Shown: positions 1-8,290 of the stretch, in pieces | Layout of the letters: each line of letters begins with the position of its first letter | Numbering within the stretch: position 1 is the first letter of the stretch | Assembly (NCBI GenBank): GCA_902783375.1 | Contig: CACZQN010000043.1 | Location: 1-64,000 of the forward strand | Direction: 5' to 3' | DNA length: 64,000 nt | Origin: an uncultured Lachnospiraceae bacterium | GTDB taxonomy: Bacteria; Bacillota; Clostridia; Lachnospirales; Lachnospiraceae | Program-made: the position numbers and the translations under genes | Notes under the pieces: generated by a model | Told to the model about the DNA's origin: nothing | Databases searched by the model: none | What the model saw: only the letters and a program-made list of their open reading frames with translations

Positions 1-278
1 ATCTTTCCAGAACGGTGGAAGTCCAGGAAGACCAGAAGGTCATTGATACTGGTCTTTATGGGATCGTCCGGCATCCGATGTATATGGTTACGGTCGTGCT
101 TTTTCTGACCATGCCCCTGGTTCTGGGAGCTGTCGTCTCCTGTATGATCATGCTTTTCTACATCCCGATTATTGTAAAAAGGATTCGAAATGAAGAAAAG
201 GTTCTGGAAAGTGGCCTTCCGGGATACACCGAATACATGGCAAAAGTAAAATACAGACTGATTCCTTTCCTCTGGTAG
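1..278 (+). CDS. Isoprenylcysteine carboxyl methyltransferase-like membrane protein, 5' end missing
   Basis: The reading frame is open from the window edge, so the gene starts upstream. Visible codons encode LSRTVEVQEDQKVIDTG, then GLYGIVRHPMY, a hallmark of the ICMT/PEMT family of membrane S-adenosylmethionine-dependent methyltransferases. Two hydrophobic segments and an NEEKVLE..GYTEYM..VKYRLIPF tail complete the usual C-terminus. A GTG at 15 is an internal Val codon, not the start. A strong hairpin follows. The family assignment is good; the substrate is unknown. Confidence 0.75.
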   Translation, partial: LSRTVEVQEDQKVIDTGLYGIVRHPMYMVTVVLFLTMPLVLGAVVSCMIMLFYIPIIVKRIRNEEKVLESGLPGYTEYMAKVKYRLIPFLW

Positions 279-300
279 AAGCGTAATTGCAGAACGAAAA

Positions 301-346
301 GCGAAAGCTGCTGATGCACACAAAGCATCGGCAGCTTATTTTTCGC
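301..346 (+). terminator. Intrinsic terminator
   Basis: Inverted repeat 305-317 / 325-337 (AAGCTGCTGATGC against GCATCGGCAGCTT, one G-U pair) followed by ATTTTTC. Outer GCGAAA/TTTCGC bases can lengthen the stem. It ends the methyltransferase transcript. Confidence 0.75.
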
Positions 347-408
347 GAATAGCTTGGCTGCGGAACGCAGCAGAAGGAAGGTCTTGAAGACCAAAGGAGA
401 TTGAGCCT

Positions 409-543
409 ATGGATAAAAGCAAGTACAAAAGCGATGTCGCGATCCTTTCTGTGACGACCACAGAGTTCCAGGCGGTCATGCATTTTCACAACTGGCGGGC
501 AAGGACCATCATGGGCGATGATCAGATTTATGAAGGGTTTTAG
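409..543 (+). pseudogene. Truncated nucleoside phosphorylase/nucleosidase-like N-terminus (44 codons)
   Basis: A ribosome binding site (AAAGGAGA, 393-400) precedes ATG 409. The 44-residue product contains DVAILSVTTTEFQAV and ends GDDQIYEGF, resembling the first beta-strand and following helix of a purine-nucleoside phosphorylase/MTA nucleosidase-type domain that normally runs over 200 residues. The stop is followed at once by a hairpin, so only the N-terminus remains. I read it as the remnant of a larger gene. The family assignment is from memory of the motif and is moderate. Confidence 0.4.
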
Positions 544-571
544 GCCGTGGCTTATCTGCCACGGCTTTCTT
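544..571 (+). terminator. Intrinsic terminator
   Basis: Perfect 8-base inverted repeat GCCGTGGC (544-551) / GCCACGGC (558-565) with a 6-base loop, followed by TTTCTTTT. It directly abuts the stop of the truncated ORF. Confidence 0.7.
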
Positions 572-577
572 TTACCA

Positions 578-646
578 TCCCGGAAGTTGAATGCCCTCTC
601 GAATGGTGTTACAATGATAGATACCCCGGGGATGCGGGAAGTCGGA
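578..646 (+). pseudogene. Scrap of RsgA-type GTPase coding sequence
   Basis: Reading from 578 in the frame of the next gene gives SRKLNALSNGVTMIDTPGMREVG. The VIDTPGMRELG-type string is the G3 region of ribosome small-subunit GTPase RsgA, where it follows a short beta-hairpin with LPNG. Nothing else of RsgA is present: the upstream 70 bases are a terminator and there is no G1 or zinc site. I infer a 23-codon remnant trapped in front of the hydrolase gene. Confidence 0.5.
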
Positions 647-658
647 AGGGAGGAGCAT

Positions 659-1465
659 ATGCTGCAGGCAAACAACTGTATGTTGAACTTACCAAACGGA
701 ACGGTTGATTACATCCGCTTTGGCAGCGGAAAGAAAACACTGATCATGATTCCCGGTGTGGGTGATGGCCTGAAGACCGTCAAAGGGATGGCACTTCCTT
801 TCGCTCTTCTATACAGAAGTCTGGCAAAGGACTTCACAGTGTATGTGTTCAGCAGAAGAAGGAATCTGACTCCGGGGATGACGACACGGGATATGGCAGA
901 AGACCTGAACACTGCTATGGATGCGCTGGGACTTCATGCTGCTTCGCTGGTCGGCGTTTCTCAGGGTGGCATGATAGTACAGTGGCTCGCAATTGACCAT
1001 CCGGATAAAGTAGAAAAACTGGTGCTGACTGTGACCCTGAGCCGCTCGAATGAGACGATGCAGAAAGTGATTGCCCGTTGGCTTGAGATGTCTGAGCGAC
1101 ATGATTACAAAGGCATTATGCTGGATACGGCAGAGCGTTCTTATTCTGAAAAGCGACTGAAACAGGCAAGACTGGAATACAGGCTGCTCGGAAGTATCGG
1201 TAAGCCAAAGTCCTTTGAACGCTTTCAGATACAGGCAGAAGCCTGTGTGATGCACAATACCTATGACCTGCTGGATCATATTCTCTGTCCGACACTGGTA
1301 ATCGGAGGGAAAGAAGATAAGATTGTTACAGGCCAGGCCTCCATAGAAATGGCAGAGAGAATTCCAGACTGCGAACTGTTCATGTATGACGGCCTTGGAC
1401 ATGGATTATATGAAGAGGCGCCGGATTTCCTGAGACGTGTATCGGTTTTTTGCATGGGTGACTAA
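659..1465 (+). CDS. Alpha/beta hydrolase
   Basis: A 268-residue protein. ATG 659 is chosen because GGGAGGAG lies just upstream and because longer in-frame starts run into the RsgA-like scrap. LPNGTVDYIRFGSG and MIPGVGDG form the first strands and oxyanion loop. The nucleophile elbow is GVSQGG (Ser), the acid is probably the Asp in GGKEDKIV, and the histidine is in GLGHGLYEEAPDF. This is the complete triad of a soluble hydrolase of the esterase/haloperoxidase type. The substrate is unknown. Confidence 0.85.
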   Translation: MLQANNCMLNLPNGTVDYIRFGSGKKTLIMIPGVGDGLKTVKGMALPFALLYRSLAKDFTVYVFSRRRNLTPGMTTRDMAEDLNTAMDALGLHAASLVGVSQGGMIVQWLAIDHPDKVEKLVLTVTLSRSNETMQKVIARWLEMSERHDYKGIMLDTAERSYSEKRLKQARLEYRLLGSIGKPKSFERFQIQAEACVMHNTYDLLDHILCPTLVIGGKEDKIVTGQASIEMAERIPDCELFMYDGLGHGLYEEAPDFLRRVSVFCMGD

Positions 1466-1496
1466 TCTTTCTCTGTTGAAAAACGAATACCATCAG

Positions 1497-1547
1497 TAGT
1501 TGACTTATGAACGGACCTTTAGTATTATATTAAACAAAAGTCAACTA
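1497..1547 (+). promoter_or_regulatory. abiE promoter within a 10-base inverted repeat operator
   Basis: TTGACT (1500-1505), a 17-base spacer and TATTAT (1523-1528) form a near-consensus sigma-A promoter. The perfect inverted repeat TAGTTGACTT (1497-1506) / AAGTCAACTA (1538-1547) overlaps the -35 box and the expected start site. AbiEi proteins are known to repress their own promoters by binding inverted repeats, so this is the likely operator. Confidence 0.8.
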
Positions 1548-1563
1548 TAAAGGAGGTGATTCT

Positions 1564-2160
1564 GTGCCGAAGATCAACCCTCTAATTATTGAAGTATTAA
1601 TAAAAAACAATAATATGATTACCACTTCCCAAGTACTTGAGCTTGGGTTTTCAAAACAAATTCTGACTAAATATGTGAATACAGGCCTCCTGGAGAGAAT
1701 TCGACAGGGAGTATATATACTTCCAGATACTGTGCATGACGATATGTATACGCTCATGCTTCGTTCTGATAGTATTGTTTTCTCTCATGAAAGCGCATTA
1801 TTCCTTTACGGCCTTTCCGACCGGACACCGTTCATGCACACCATCACCATGCCAAGTAATAAATCAATTCCAGGTTCGATTAAAGATGAATGTGTCTGCT
1901 TTTATATCAAGCCTGAGTGGCATCAGCTTGGCATCGAAGTAATGCCAGACGCGTTTGGCAATTCTGTGCGCTGCTATAATATTGAGCGTACGATCTGTGA
2001 TTTTTTGAGAACAAGCAACCGCTGTGATAAAGAGACTGTGATATCCGCAATTAAGAATTATGCAGGCTATGGGAAGAAAGATTTGAACCGTCTTGCTGCT
2101 TATGCAAAGTTATTTAAGGTAGATCGGGATCTGAAAAAATACATGGAGGTATTGCTGTGA
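1564..2160 (+). CDS. abiEi: AbiEi-family antitoxin and autorepressor
   Basis: A 198-residue protein starting at GTG 1564 after an AAAGGAGGTGAT ribosome binding site. The N-terminus is a winged helix (MITTSQVLELGFSKQILTKYVNTGLLERIRQGVYIL), the AbiEi DNA-binding layout. The rest (DSIVFSHESALFLYGL, NIERTICDFLR) matches the AbiEi C-terminal antitoxin domain. Its stop overlaps the start of the toxin gene. In this type IV toxin-antitoxin system the antitoxin counters a nucleotidyltransferase toxin without direct binding and represses the operon. Confidence 0.9.
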   Translation: MPKINPLIIEVLIKNNNMITTSQVLELGFSKQILTKYVNTGLLERIRQGVYILPDTVHDDMYTLMLRSDSIVFSHESALFLYGLSDRTPFMHTITMPSNKSIPGSIKDECVCFYIKPEWHQLGIEVMPDAFGNSVRCYNIERTICDFLRTSNRCDKETVISAIKNYAGYGKKDLNRLAAYAKLFKVDRDLKKYMEVLL

Positions 2161-2984
2161 GTTCAAAGGCTATGAGTCTGAAGGCAAAAATCAGGAACTA
2201 TGCCAGAGACAATAAAATTGCGGCACAGGTGGTTCTCCAAAATTATATGTTTGAGTGTTTTCTTGTCCGCCTTTCAAAATCGGAATACCGGGATAAATTT
2301 GTTATCAAAGGAGGTATGCTGATCGCTGCGATTGTCGGACTTAACACCAGATCTACGATGGATCTTGACACTACCCTGAAAGGGCTGCCGCTAACCGAAG
2401 AAAAAGTTGTTGAAGCAGTAAATGCTATTTCAAAGATAGAGTTGAACGATGGTGTCTCTTTTAATATCAGATCGATAGCAGCGATTCGTAGGGATGACCA
2501 CTATGGAGGTTTTTGTGTAAGAATCGATGCACTTTATGATACCATGGTTATACCGCTCTCCATTGATGTATCCACAGGTGATGTGATTACACCAGGAGCT
2601 GTGTTGTACGATTTTGGTGGGGTCTTTGATGAGGAATTGCATATCCACCTTTGGGGTTATAATATCGAAACTATATTGGCTGAAAAGGTAGAAACAATCC
2701 TGAGTCGAGGTGTGTTTAGTACTCGACCGAGGGATTATTATGATACTTATATTCTTGGAACTTCCCAGAAATTTGACAAGCAATTATTTATAGAGGCGCT
2801 GGATGCTACTGCGGAACACAGGGGAAGCAAGGAGAATATAACAGATCGCAGTGGGATTATTGAGAGAATTGCAGATAATAACGAACTCAAAAATATGTGG
2901 GAAAAATATAGAAAGCGGTTTTCTTATGCCAGCGAAATCGGATATGAAGACATCATACAAGTATTAAAGGTTTTATTGCTGTGA
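2157..2984 (+). CDS. abiEii: AbiEii-family nucleotidyltransferase toxin
   Basis: A 275-residue protein from GTG 2157, overlapping the antitoxin stop by four bases (translational coupling). Nucleotidyltransferase motifs: FVIKGGML (residues 48-55) and RSTMDLDTT with Asp69 and Asp71 as likely metal ligands, then AEKVETIL and RPRDYYD. DUF1814/AbiEii enzymes abort phage infection or cause reversible growth arrest. The operon is visibly richer in A and T than its neighbours, fitting recent acquisition. Confidence 0.9.
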   Translation: MSSKAMSLKAKIRNYARDNKIAAQVVLQNYMFECFLVRLSKSEYRDKFVIKGGMLIAAIVGLNTRSTMDLDTTLKGLPLTEEKVVEAVNAISKIELNDGVSFNIRSIAAIRRDDHYGGFCVRIDALYDTMVIPLSIDVSTGDVITPGAVLYDFGGVFDEELHIHLWGYNIETILAEKVETILSRGVFSTRPRDYYDTYILGTSQKFDKQLFIEALDATAEHRGSKENITDRSGIIERIADNNELKNMWEKYRKRFSYASEIGYEDIIQVLKVLLL

Positions 2985-3194
2985 TCAAGTACTGGTGAGA
3001 TATAATGGGAGGTAATAGTCGGCTGATCAGCTAACTAAGAGTGGACAAGTATCACGACGATGTACGACGCGAATGCGCTTTTTCCGGCAGGATTCATAGA
3101 AAACTCTCTCGATCTGTGGTATAGTGATGGGAGTACAGGTGGAGAAACACCTGAGAGAACCATTATTTGTAAAAGGAGATGATGAACATACGGC
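2985..3194 (+). promoter_or_regulatory. Gap with an extended -10 promoter before the glycosylase gene
   Basis: No gene seen. TGGTATAGT at 3117-3125 is an extended -10 element with a poor -35 (TAGAAA, 3097-3102). A 10-base palindrome GCTGATCAGC lies at 3022-3031. A ribosome binding site AAAAGGAG is at 3171-3178, rather far (16 bases) from the only usable in-frame start. Confidence 0.4.
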
Positions 3195-3686
3195 ATGGTC
3201 ATGCATCCGATATCGCCGGTCTTTGACCGGGAGTCGAGAATTCTGATTCTCGGCAGTTTCCCTTCTGTGAAATCCAGAGAGGCGGGATTCTTCTACGGCC
3301 ACCCGCAGAACCGTTTCTGGAAAGTTCTTGCTGCGGTATATGAAGACGCACTTCCGGAGACGATCGAGGAGAAGCGGGCATTCCTGCTCCGGCACCATGT
3401 GGCCGTGTGGGATGTGATTGCCTACTGTGAGATCACCGGCTCCTCGGATGCCAGCATCCGGAAGGTCACGCCGAATGATCTGCAGGTGATCCTTGCATCT
3501 GCGGATATTCAGGCAATCTATGTGAACGGAAAGACGGCGTACCGGTACTATCAGAAATATACGCAGGAAACCATCGGACGGGATGCCGTCTGCCTGCCGT
3601 CCACCAGTCCGGCCAATGCCGCCTGGAGCCTGGAACGACTGGTCCGCGCATGGGCGTGTATCCTGTCGTATGGAACAGAGAAATAG
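3195..3686 (+). CDS. DNA-deoxyinosine glycosylase (uracil-DNA glycosylase superfamily)
   Basis: A 163-residue protein. ILILGSFPSVKSREAGFFYGHPQNRFW carries the G-S-F-P and GHPQNRFW motifs of the hypoxanthine/mismatch-specific branch of the UDG superfamily, and STSPANAAW is the C-terminal motif that contacts DNA. It should remove deaminated bases, chiefly hypoxanthine, from DNA. An in-frame TGA at 3183 rules out longer starts. The next gene begins immediately after the stop, so the two are probably co-transcribed. Confidence 0.85.
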   Translation: MVMHPISPVFDRESRILILGSFPSVKSREAGFFYGHPQNRFWKVLAAVYEDALPETIEEKRAFLLRHHVAVWDVIAYCEITGSSDASIRKVTPNDLQVILASADIQAIYVNGKTAYRYYQKYTQETIGRDAVCLPSTSPANAAWSLERLVRAWACILSYGTEK

Positions 3687-4697
3687 ATGAAAAAGATTTT
3701 GATTATCTATACCGGCGGGACCATCGGGATGGTCCATACGGAAAATGGTTATGCACCGCAGGAAGGGTTTATGCAGAAAGAACTGGAAAGTATCCCTTCT
3801 CTGCGGATGAGCGGGATGCCGGCCTGGGATCTGTTCGAGATGAATCCGCTGCTGGATTCCTCGAACATGACGGTGCGGGAATGGAACCAGATCGCAGAAG
3901 TGATTGCCGAAAACTATGACCGCTATGACGGCTTCGTTGTTCTGCACGGGACGGATACCATGGCTTATACCGCCTCGGCGCTCTCGTTCATGCTTGAAAA
4001 TCTTGCGAAACCGGTGGTGCTGACCGGCTCGCAGATTCCGCTCTGTGAACTGCGGAGCGATGGAAGAGATAACATGATCACCTCGCTTCTGATCGCGGCG
4101 GATGAAAAGGTCCATGAGGTCTGCCTGTATTTCGGCGGCTCTCTGCTCCGGGGAAACCGTGCGACAAAGTATTCCGCGGATGGACTGATTGCCTTTGTGT
4201 CTCCGAACTATCCGCTGCTGGCAGAGGCCGGGATCGCTATCCGCTACAACATGGATGCCCTGCTCCCGAAGGCCTCCGGAGAACTCCGGCTGCAGCGCCT
4301 GGCGGATGTGCCGATCGGGGTGATCAAGGTCTTTCCGGGGATTCAGTTTTCGCTGTTCGAATCGATCATGACCGAGAAACTCCGTGGGATCGTGATCGAG
4401 ACCTTCGGCGCAGGCAATATCCCGGGTGACGGGAATGCACTGCTGCCAATCATCCGCAGGGCATTTGACCATGGCACGGTCCTGACCGTCTGTTCGCAGT
4501 GCCCGCAGGGCGCGGTATCGCTTGGTGCCTATGAGACCTCAGGTGCCCTGAAGCGGGCCGGTGCCGTGAACGGATATGATCTGACAACCGAGGCAGCGGT
4601 AGCAAAGCTCTACTATTTATTCAGTACCGGATCTGAGAAAGAACAGATCAAGCGTCTGATGGAACAGAATCTCAGAGGAGAGATGACGATTACATAA
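3687..4697 (+). CDS. ansA: L-asparaginase, type I (cytoplasmic)
   Basis: A 336-residue protein with no signal peptide. IIYTGGTIGM near the N-terminus gives the first catalytic Thr and VVLHGTDTMAYTA the second Thr-Asp pair; together they define bacterial asparaginases. It hydrolyses asparagine to aspartate and ammonia. The ATG abuts the previous stop with only a weak ribosome binding site inside that gene, which suggests coupled translation. Confidence 0.93.
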   Translation: MKKILIIYTGGTIGMVHTENGYAPQEGFMQKELESIPSLRMSGMPAWDLFEMNPLLDSSNMTVREWNQIAEVIAENYDRYDGFVVLHGTDTMAYTASALSFMLENLAKPVVLTGSQIPLCELRSDGRDNMITSLLIAADEKVHEVCLYFGGSLLRGNRATKYSADGLIAFVSPNYPLLAEAGIAIRYNMDALLPKASGELRLQRLADVPIGVIKVFPGIQFSLFESIMTEKLRGIVIETFGAGNIPGDGNALLPIIRRAFDHGTVLTVCSQCPQGAVSLGAYETSGALKRAGAVNGYDLTTEAAVAKLYYLFSTGSEKEQIKRLMEQNLRGEMTIT

Positions 4698-4739
4698 ATT
4701 TAGATGTAACAGACTCGTTTGATTAAAGGGGATGGAAGA

Positions 4740-7010
4740 ATGTATTGCCCATATTGTATGACGCGTCTTCCGGATGACGGGCAGGAGACCTGCCCGGTCT
4801 GCGGGAAGAATATGCTGGTTTCCAATGAGGCTTACCAGCTGCCGGTGGGAACGCTTCTGGCCGGACGCTACTATGTCGGCAAGGTGATCGGACAGGGTGG
4901 ATTTGGAATCACCTATGTCGGCTGCGACACCAGACTGGATCTGAAAGTCGCCATCAAAGAGTACTACCCACGGGGAATGGTCAACCGGATTTCGGACTAC
5001 AGCCATGAACTGACGGTGACGGCCGGCGACCAGCTGAATCTCTATGAGCGGCAGAAGATGCGCTTTATCGCGGAGGCGAGGATTCTTGCGGAGTTTGCAG
5101 GAAATCCGAATGTCGTCCGGGTCAGTGATATTCTGTCGGAGAACAATACCGTCTATATTGTCATGGAGTTTCTTGAGGGGCAGACGCTGGAAGCCTATCG
5201 CAGGGCGAACGGCAACCTGCCGTTCAGGAGCGCGGTCCAGGGACTGTTTCCGGTGATGGACACGCTTTCGGAGATTCATGCCAGAGGTCTGATCCACCGG
5301 GATATCAGTCCGTCCAATATCATGATCACGGGGCGGAATCAGGTGAAACTCCTGGATTTCGGTGCTGCGAGAGATTTTGAATCGGAAGAAAACCAGAGCA
5401 TGTCGGTGATCCTGAAACCGGGCTATGCGCCGTCGGAACAGTATAACCGTCACGGGGCGCAGGGACCCTGGAGCGATGTCTATGCGCTCTGCGCGACCAT
5501 TTATCGGCTGATCACCGGTGTCATTCCGGAAAATGCCATTGACCGGATGAGCTACGATGTGGTCAAGTATCCGTCCGAGATGGGGGTGGATGTGACGCCT
5601 GTCGAGGAAGCTGTTCTGATGTGCGGCATGTCTGTCCAGGCCGGGAAGCGGTTCTCCTCGATGTCGGAGCTGAAGCAGGCTTTTGAGACGGCCATGGAGG
5701 GGAAGCTTCCGGAGAAGGCGAGCGCCTTTTACCGCCGGCAGACCGCTTCCGCCGGGATGGAATTCGATGACGAACGAACCGTAATGGCACCTTCGGATGA
5801 GCGGTTCGGGACGCCGGAACGCACGATTCACGAAGAAGAGAAGCCGGCCAGGCCGGCAGTCTGGAAAAAAATCATTCCGATTGCTGCCGCCCTTGCTGTG
5901 ATCGTCGTGGCAGGCATTCTGATCCGGTCGCTGCTTGTGAAAGAAGTGGACAAGACATTCGAAGTTCGGGGAGAAGGACCCGCTCCCGCCCTGACGGAGA
6001 AGGAACTGGCATCCGCTGCGCAGACGAGTGCGGAGCAGAGCCAGGAGACCGTTACACGGTCGTCTGCAGAAGAAACGCAGTCTGAAACGGCAGCAGAAGA
6101 GGTAGTCGAAGAAACAACTGCGGAAACATCCGCAGAAGAAATATCAGCAGAAGAAACATCCGCAGAAGATTCCTATGGCGAGGATCCGGACGAAGCGGAA
6201 CTATATGAACTGCTTGACAGCATCAAGGGAGATGCGCTCTGGAGCGCTGAAACGGATCTTGAGGAATACGGGCTCGGGTATGAGCTGGAGTATGCATTCA
6301 GCCGGGAAGTAAATACCGGATGTGTGATCGATGCAGAACCGATGGAAGGCGCTGCGCTGCTCACGATCAGCATGGGGAGCCCCGAGGACTGGTGCGTGGT
6401 GTACTGCGAGGATCCGGACGGGCATATCCGCTGGGTGAACTGGAGAGAACTGAACGATGCGAAACAGATTGTCAGACTGGAACGGCATTCTCTGCCGGAC
6501 GGGGCACTCAGGTTTACAAGAAACTATGAATGCGACGAATCCTATCAGCGTGTCCTGAAAGAGAGTTTTGATGTGAATGGGGAACTGGTCAGCATGACCA
6601 TGTATGATTATTTCCCGGACGGAAACATAATGGATGAGTATAATATGGATCCGGACTATGAGGCATTTTCCGGGACAACCTATGAGTATAATTCGGAAGG
6701 TGTCCCGACAGCCGAGTATGACTTTGATATTGAGAATGACGAATTGAGTCATACGGAAATCCGGGAAGTGACGGAGACATTCGGGAAAACGTGGACCAAG
6801 GCGAATCAGCTGAATGCAGACTATGAGCTGACCGGGACGATCGAACGGTTCCTGGATGAGAACGGGAATATCCTGGAGGAGGCATATTACGATGTGGACG
6901 GCGCGCTGCGGTATGCGCTGAAGTACATCTTTGCATCGCGCGAAGACCCGGATGTGTTTAATGAAATATCGAAAGAAGCATATGAAGAACTGCTCTATGC
7001 AGCAGAGTGA
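4740..7010 (+). CDS. Membrane serine/threonine protein kinase with zinc ribbon and YwqK-like extracellular repeats
   Basis: 756 residues from ATG 4740, preceded by AAAGGGGATGG (a TTG at 4719 is less likely). Order: a zinc ribbon (CPYC...CPVCG, residues 3-22); a Hanks-type kinase (GQGGFGITY loop, Lys73 in VAIK, catalytic HRD with Asp188, DFG with Asp206); one membrane helix at about 377-400; a Ser/Thr/Glu-rich linker with repeats such as SAEETSAE; then an outer domain with several D-x-x-G units (DENGNILEEAYYD, NSEGVPTAEYD). It lacks the PASTA repeats of PrkC/Stk1. The ligand is unknown. Confidence 0.85.
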   Translation: MYCPYCMTRLPDDGQETCPVCGKNMLVSNEAYQLPVGTLLAGRYYVGKVIGQGGFGITYVGCDTRLDLKVAIKEYYPRGMVNRISDYSHELTVTAGDQLNLYERQKMRFIAEARILAEFAGNPNVVRVSDILSENNTVYIVMEFLEGQTLEAYRRANGNLPFRSAVQGLFPVMDTLSEIHARGLIHRDISPSNIMITGRNQVKLLDFGAARDFESEENQSMSVILKPGYAPSEQYNRHGAQGPWSDVYALCATIYRLITGVIPENAIDRMSYDVVKYPSEMGVDVTPVEEAVLMCGMSVQAGKRFSSMSELKQAFETAMEGKLPEKASAFYRRQTASAGMEFDDERTVMAPSDERFGTPERTIHEEEKPARPAVWKKIIPIAAALAVIVVAGILIRSLLVKEVDKTFEVRGEGPAPALTEKELASAAQTSAEQSQETVTRSSAEETQSETAAEEVVEETTAETSAEEISAEETSAEDSYGEDPDEAELYELLDSIKGDALWSAETDLEEYGLGYELEYAFSREVNTGCVIDAEPMEGAALLTISMGSPEDWCVVYCEDPDGHIRWVNWRELNDAKQIVRLERHSLPDGALRFTRNYECDESYQRVLKESFDVNGELVSMTMYDYFPDGNIMDEYNMDPDYEAFSGTTYEYNSEGVPTAEYDFDIENDELSHTEIREVTETFGKTWTKANQLNADYELTGTIERFLDENGNILEEAYYDVDGALRYALKYIFASREDPDVFNEISKEAYEELLYAAE

Positions 7011-7038
7011 TTGCAGATGATGAAAGGAATAAGGGATC

Positions 7039-8274
7039 ATGGTTACGCCAAAGATGTATGAGAAACTGGCCCGTCTGGCTGTCAGAAAGGGTGTCAATGT
7101 ACAGAAGGATCAGCCGCTGGTGGTCCGCGCGTCCGTCAGGGACTACGCATTTGTCAGACTGGTTGTAAAAGAGGCCTATGAGGCCGGTGCGAAGTCCGTG
7201 TCGGTGAACTGGGCGGATCAGGAGATCAGCAAGATGGGATTCACCTATGAGAGTGAGGAGACCCTTGCGGAAATCCCGGACTGGATTCATGAACAGACGA
7301 AGTCGAGACAGGAAGCCGGTTCCTGTTTCCTGTCCATCATCTCCGACAAACCGGGTGCGATGGCGGATGTGGATCCGAAGAAGCTCGGCGCTTATCAGCG
7401 GGCATATTACCAGAAGATGGGCGACCTGCAGGCCTATACGATGAACAACATCGGCCAGTGGTGCGTCATCGGCATTCCTTCGATGGAATGGGCCAAGGTT
7501 GTCTTTCCGGAACTGCCGGAAGAGGAAGCGTTCGAGAAGCTCGGCGATGCGATCTTCTCCGTCACCCGCGTGGGAGAGGACAATGATCCGGTAGCGGACT
7601 GGGATGCGCATGATGCAGAGCTGATCGGCCATGCGGAAAAACTGAACGCCTACAATTTCAAGGAACTGCATTTCACCAGTGAACTGGGAACCGATGTGAC
7701 GGTCGGCCTGGTTCAGGATCACATCTGGGTCGGCGGTGGCTGCTTTACACCGAATGGTGTTTATTTCGATCCGAATATGCCGACCGAGGAGTGCTTCTGC
7801 ATGCCGGAGAAGACCGCTGTGAACGGCAAGGTCGTCGCATCCAAGCCGCTGTCCTACAACGGAAAAGTGATCGAGAACTTCTGGTTCCGTTTTGAGAACG
7901 GCAAGGTCGTGGACTTCGGCGCGGAAAAGGAAGAAGAGGCACTGAAGCACCTGCTCGAATTCGATGAAGGCTCTTCCTATCTCGGAGAGGTGGCGCTGGT
8001 GCCGTATGATTCCCCGATCAGCCAGTCCGGAATCCTGTTCTTCAATACCCTCTATGATGAAAATGCAGCCTGCCATCTGGCACTTGGGAGACCATATCCG
8101 GAGAACCTGAAGGGCGGCATCGAGATGAGCGAAGAAGAACTGGCGGCACACGGCGCGAACAGCTCTCTGCAGCATGAAGACTTCATGTTCGGGACAAAAG
8201 AGATGCAGATCGACGGCATCTGTTATGACGGAACGGTGGTTCCGGTCTTCCGGAACGGGAATTTCGTATTCTGA
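7039..8274 (+). CDS. Aminopeptidase, M29 family
   Basis: 411 residues, the usual length for the AmpS/PepS family of cytoplasmic metallo-aminopeptidases. Metal-site motifs are present in order: NMPTEE, GSSYLGEVALVP, NAACHLALG and SSLQHEDFMFG. It trims N-terminal residues from peptides. A GGAATAAGGG stretch precedes ATG 7039. Confidence 0.9.
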   Translation: MVTPKMYEKLARLAVRKGVNVQKDQPLVVRASVRDYAFVRLVVKEAYEAGAKSVSVNWADQEISKMGFTYESEETLAEIPDWIHEQTKSRQEAGSCFLSIISDKPGAMADVDPKKLGAYQRAYYQKMGDLQAYTMNNIGQWCVIGIPSMEWAKVVFPELPEEEAFEKLGDAIFSVTRVGEDNDPVADWDAHDAELIGHAEKLNAYNFKELHFTSELGTDVTVGLVQDHIWVGGGCFTPNGVYFDPNMPTEECFCMPEKTAVNGKVVASKPLSYNGKVIENFWFRFENGKVVDFGAEKEEEALKHLLEFDEGSSYLGEVALVPYDSPISQSGILFFNTLYDENAACHLALGRPYPENLKGGIEMSEEELAAHGANSSLQHEDFMFGTKEMQIDGICYDGTVVPVFRNGNFVF

Positions 8275-8290
8275 GGTGGTTGTATAAACG

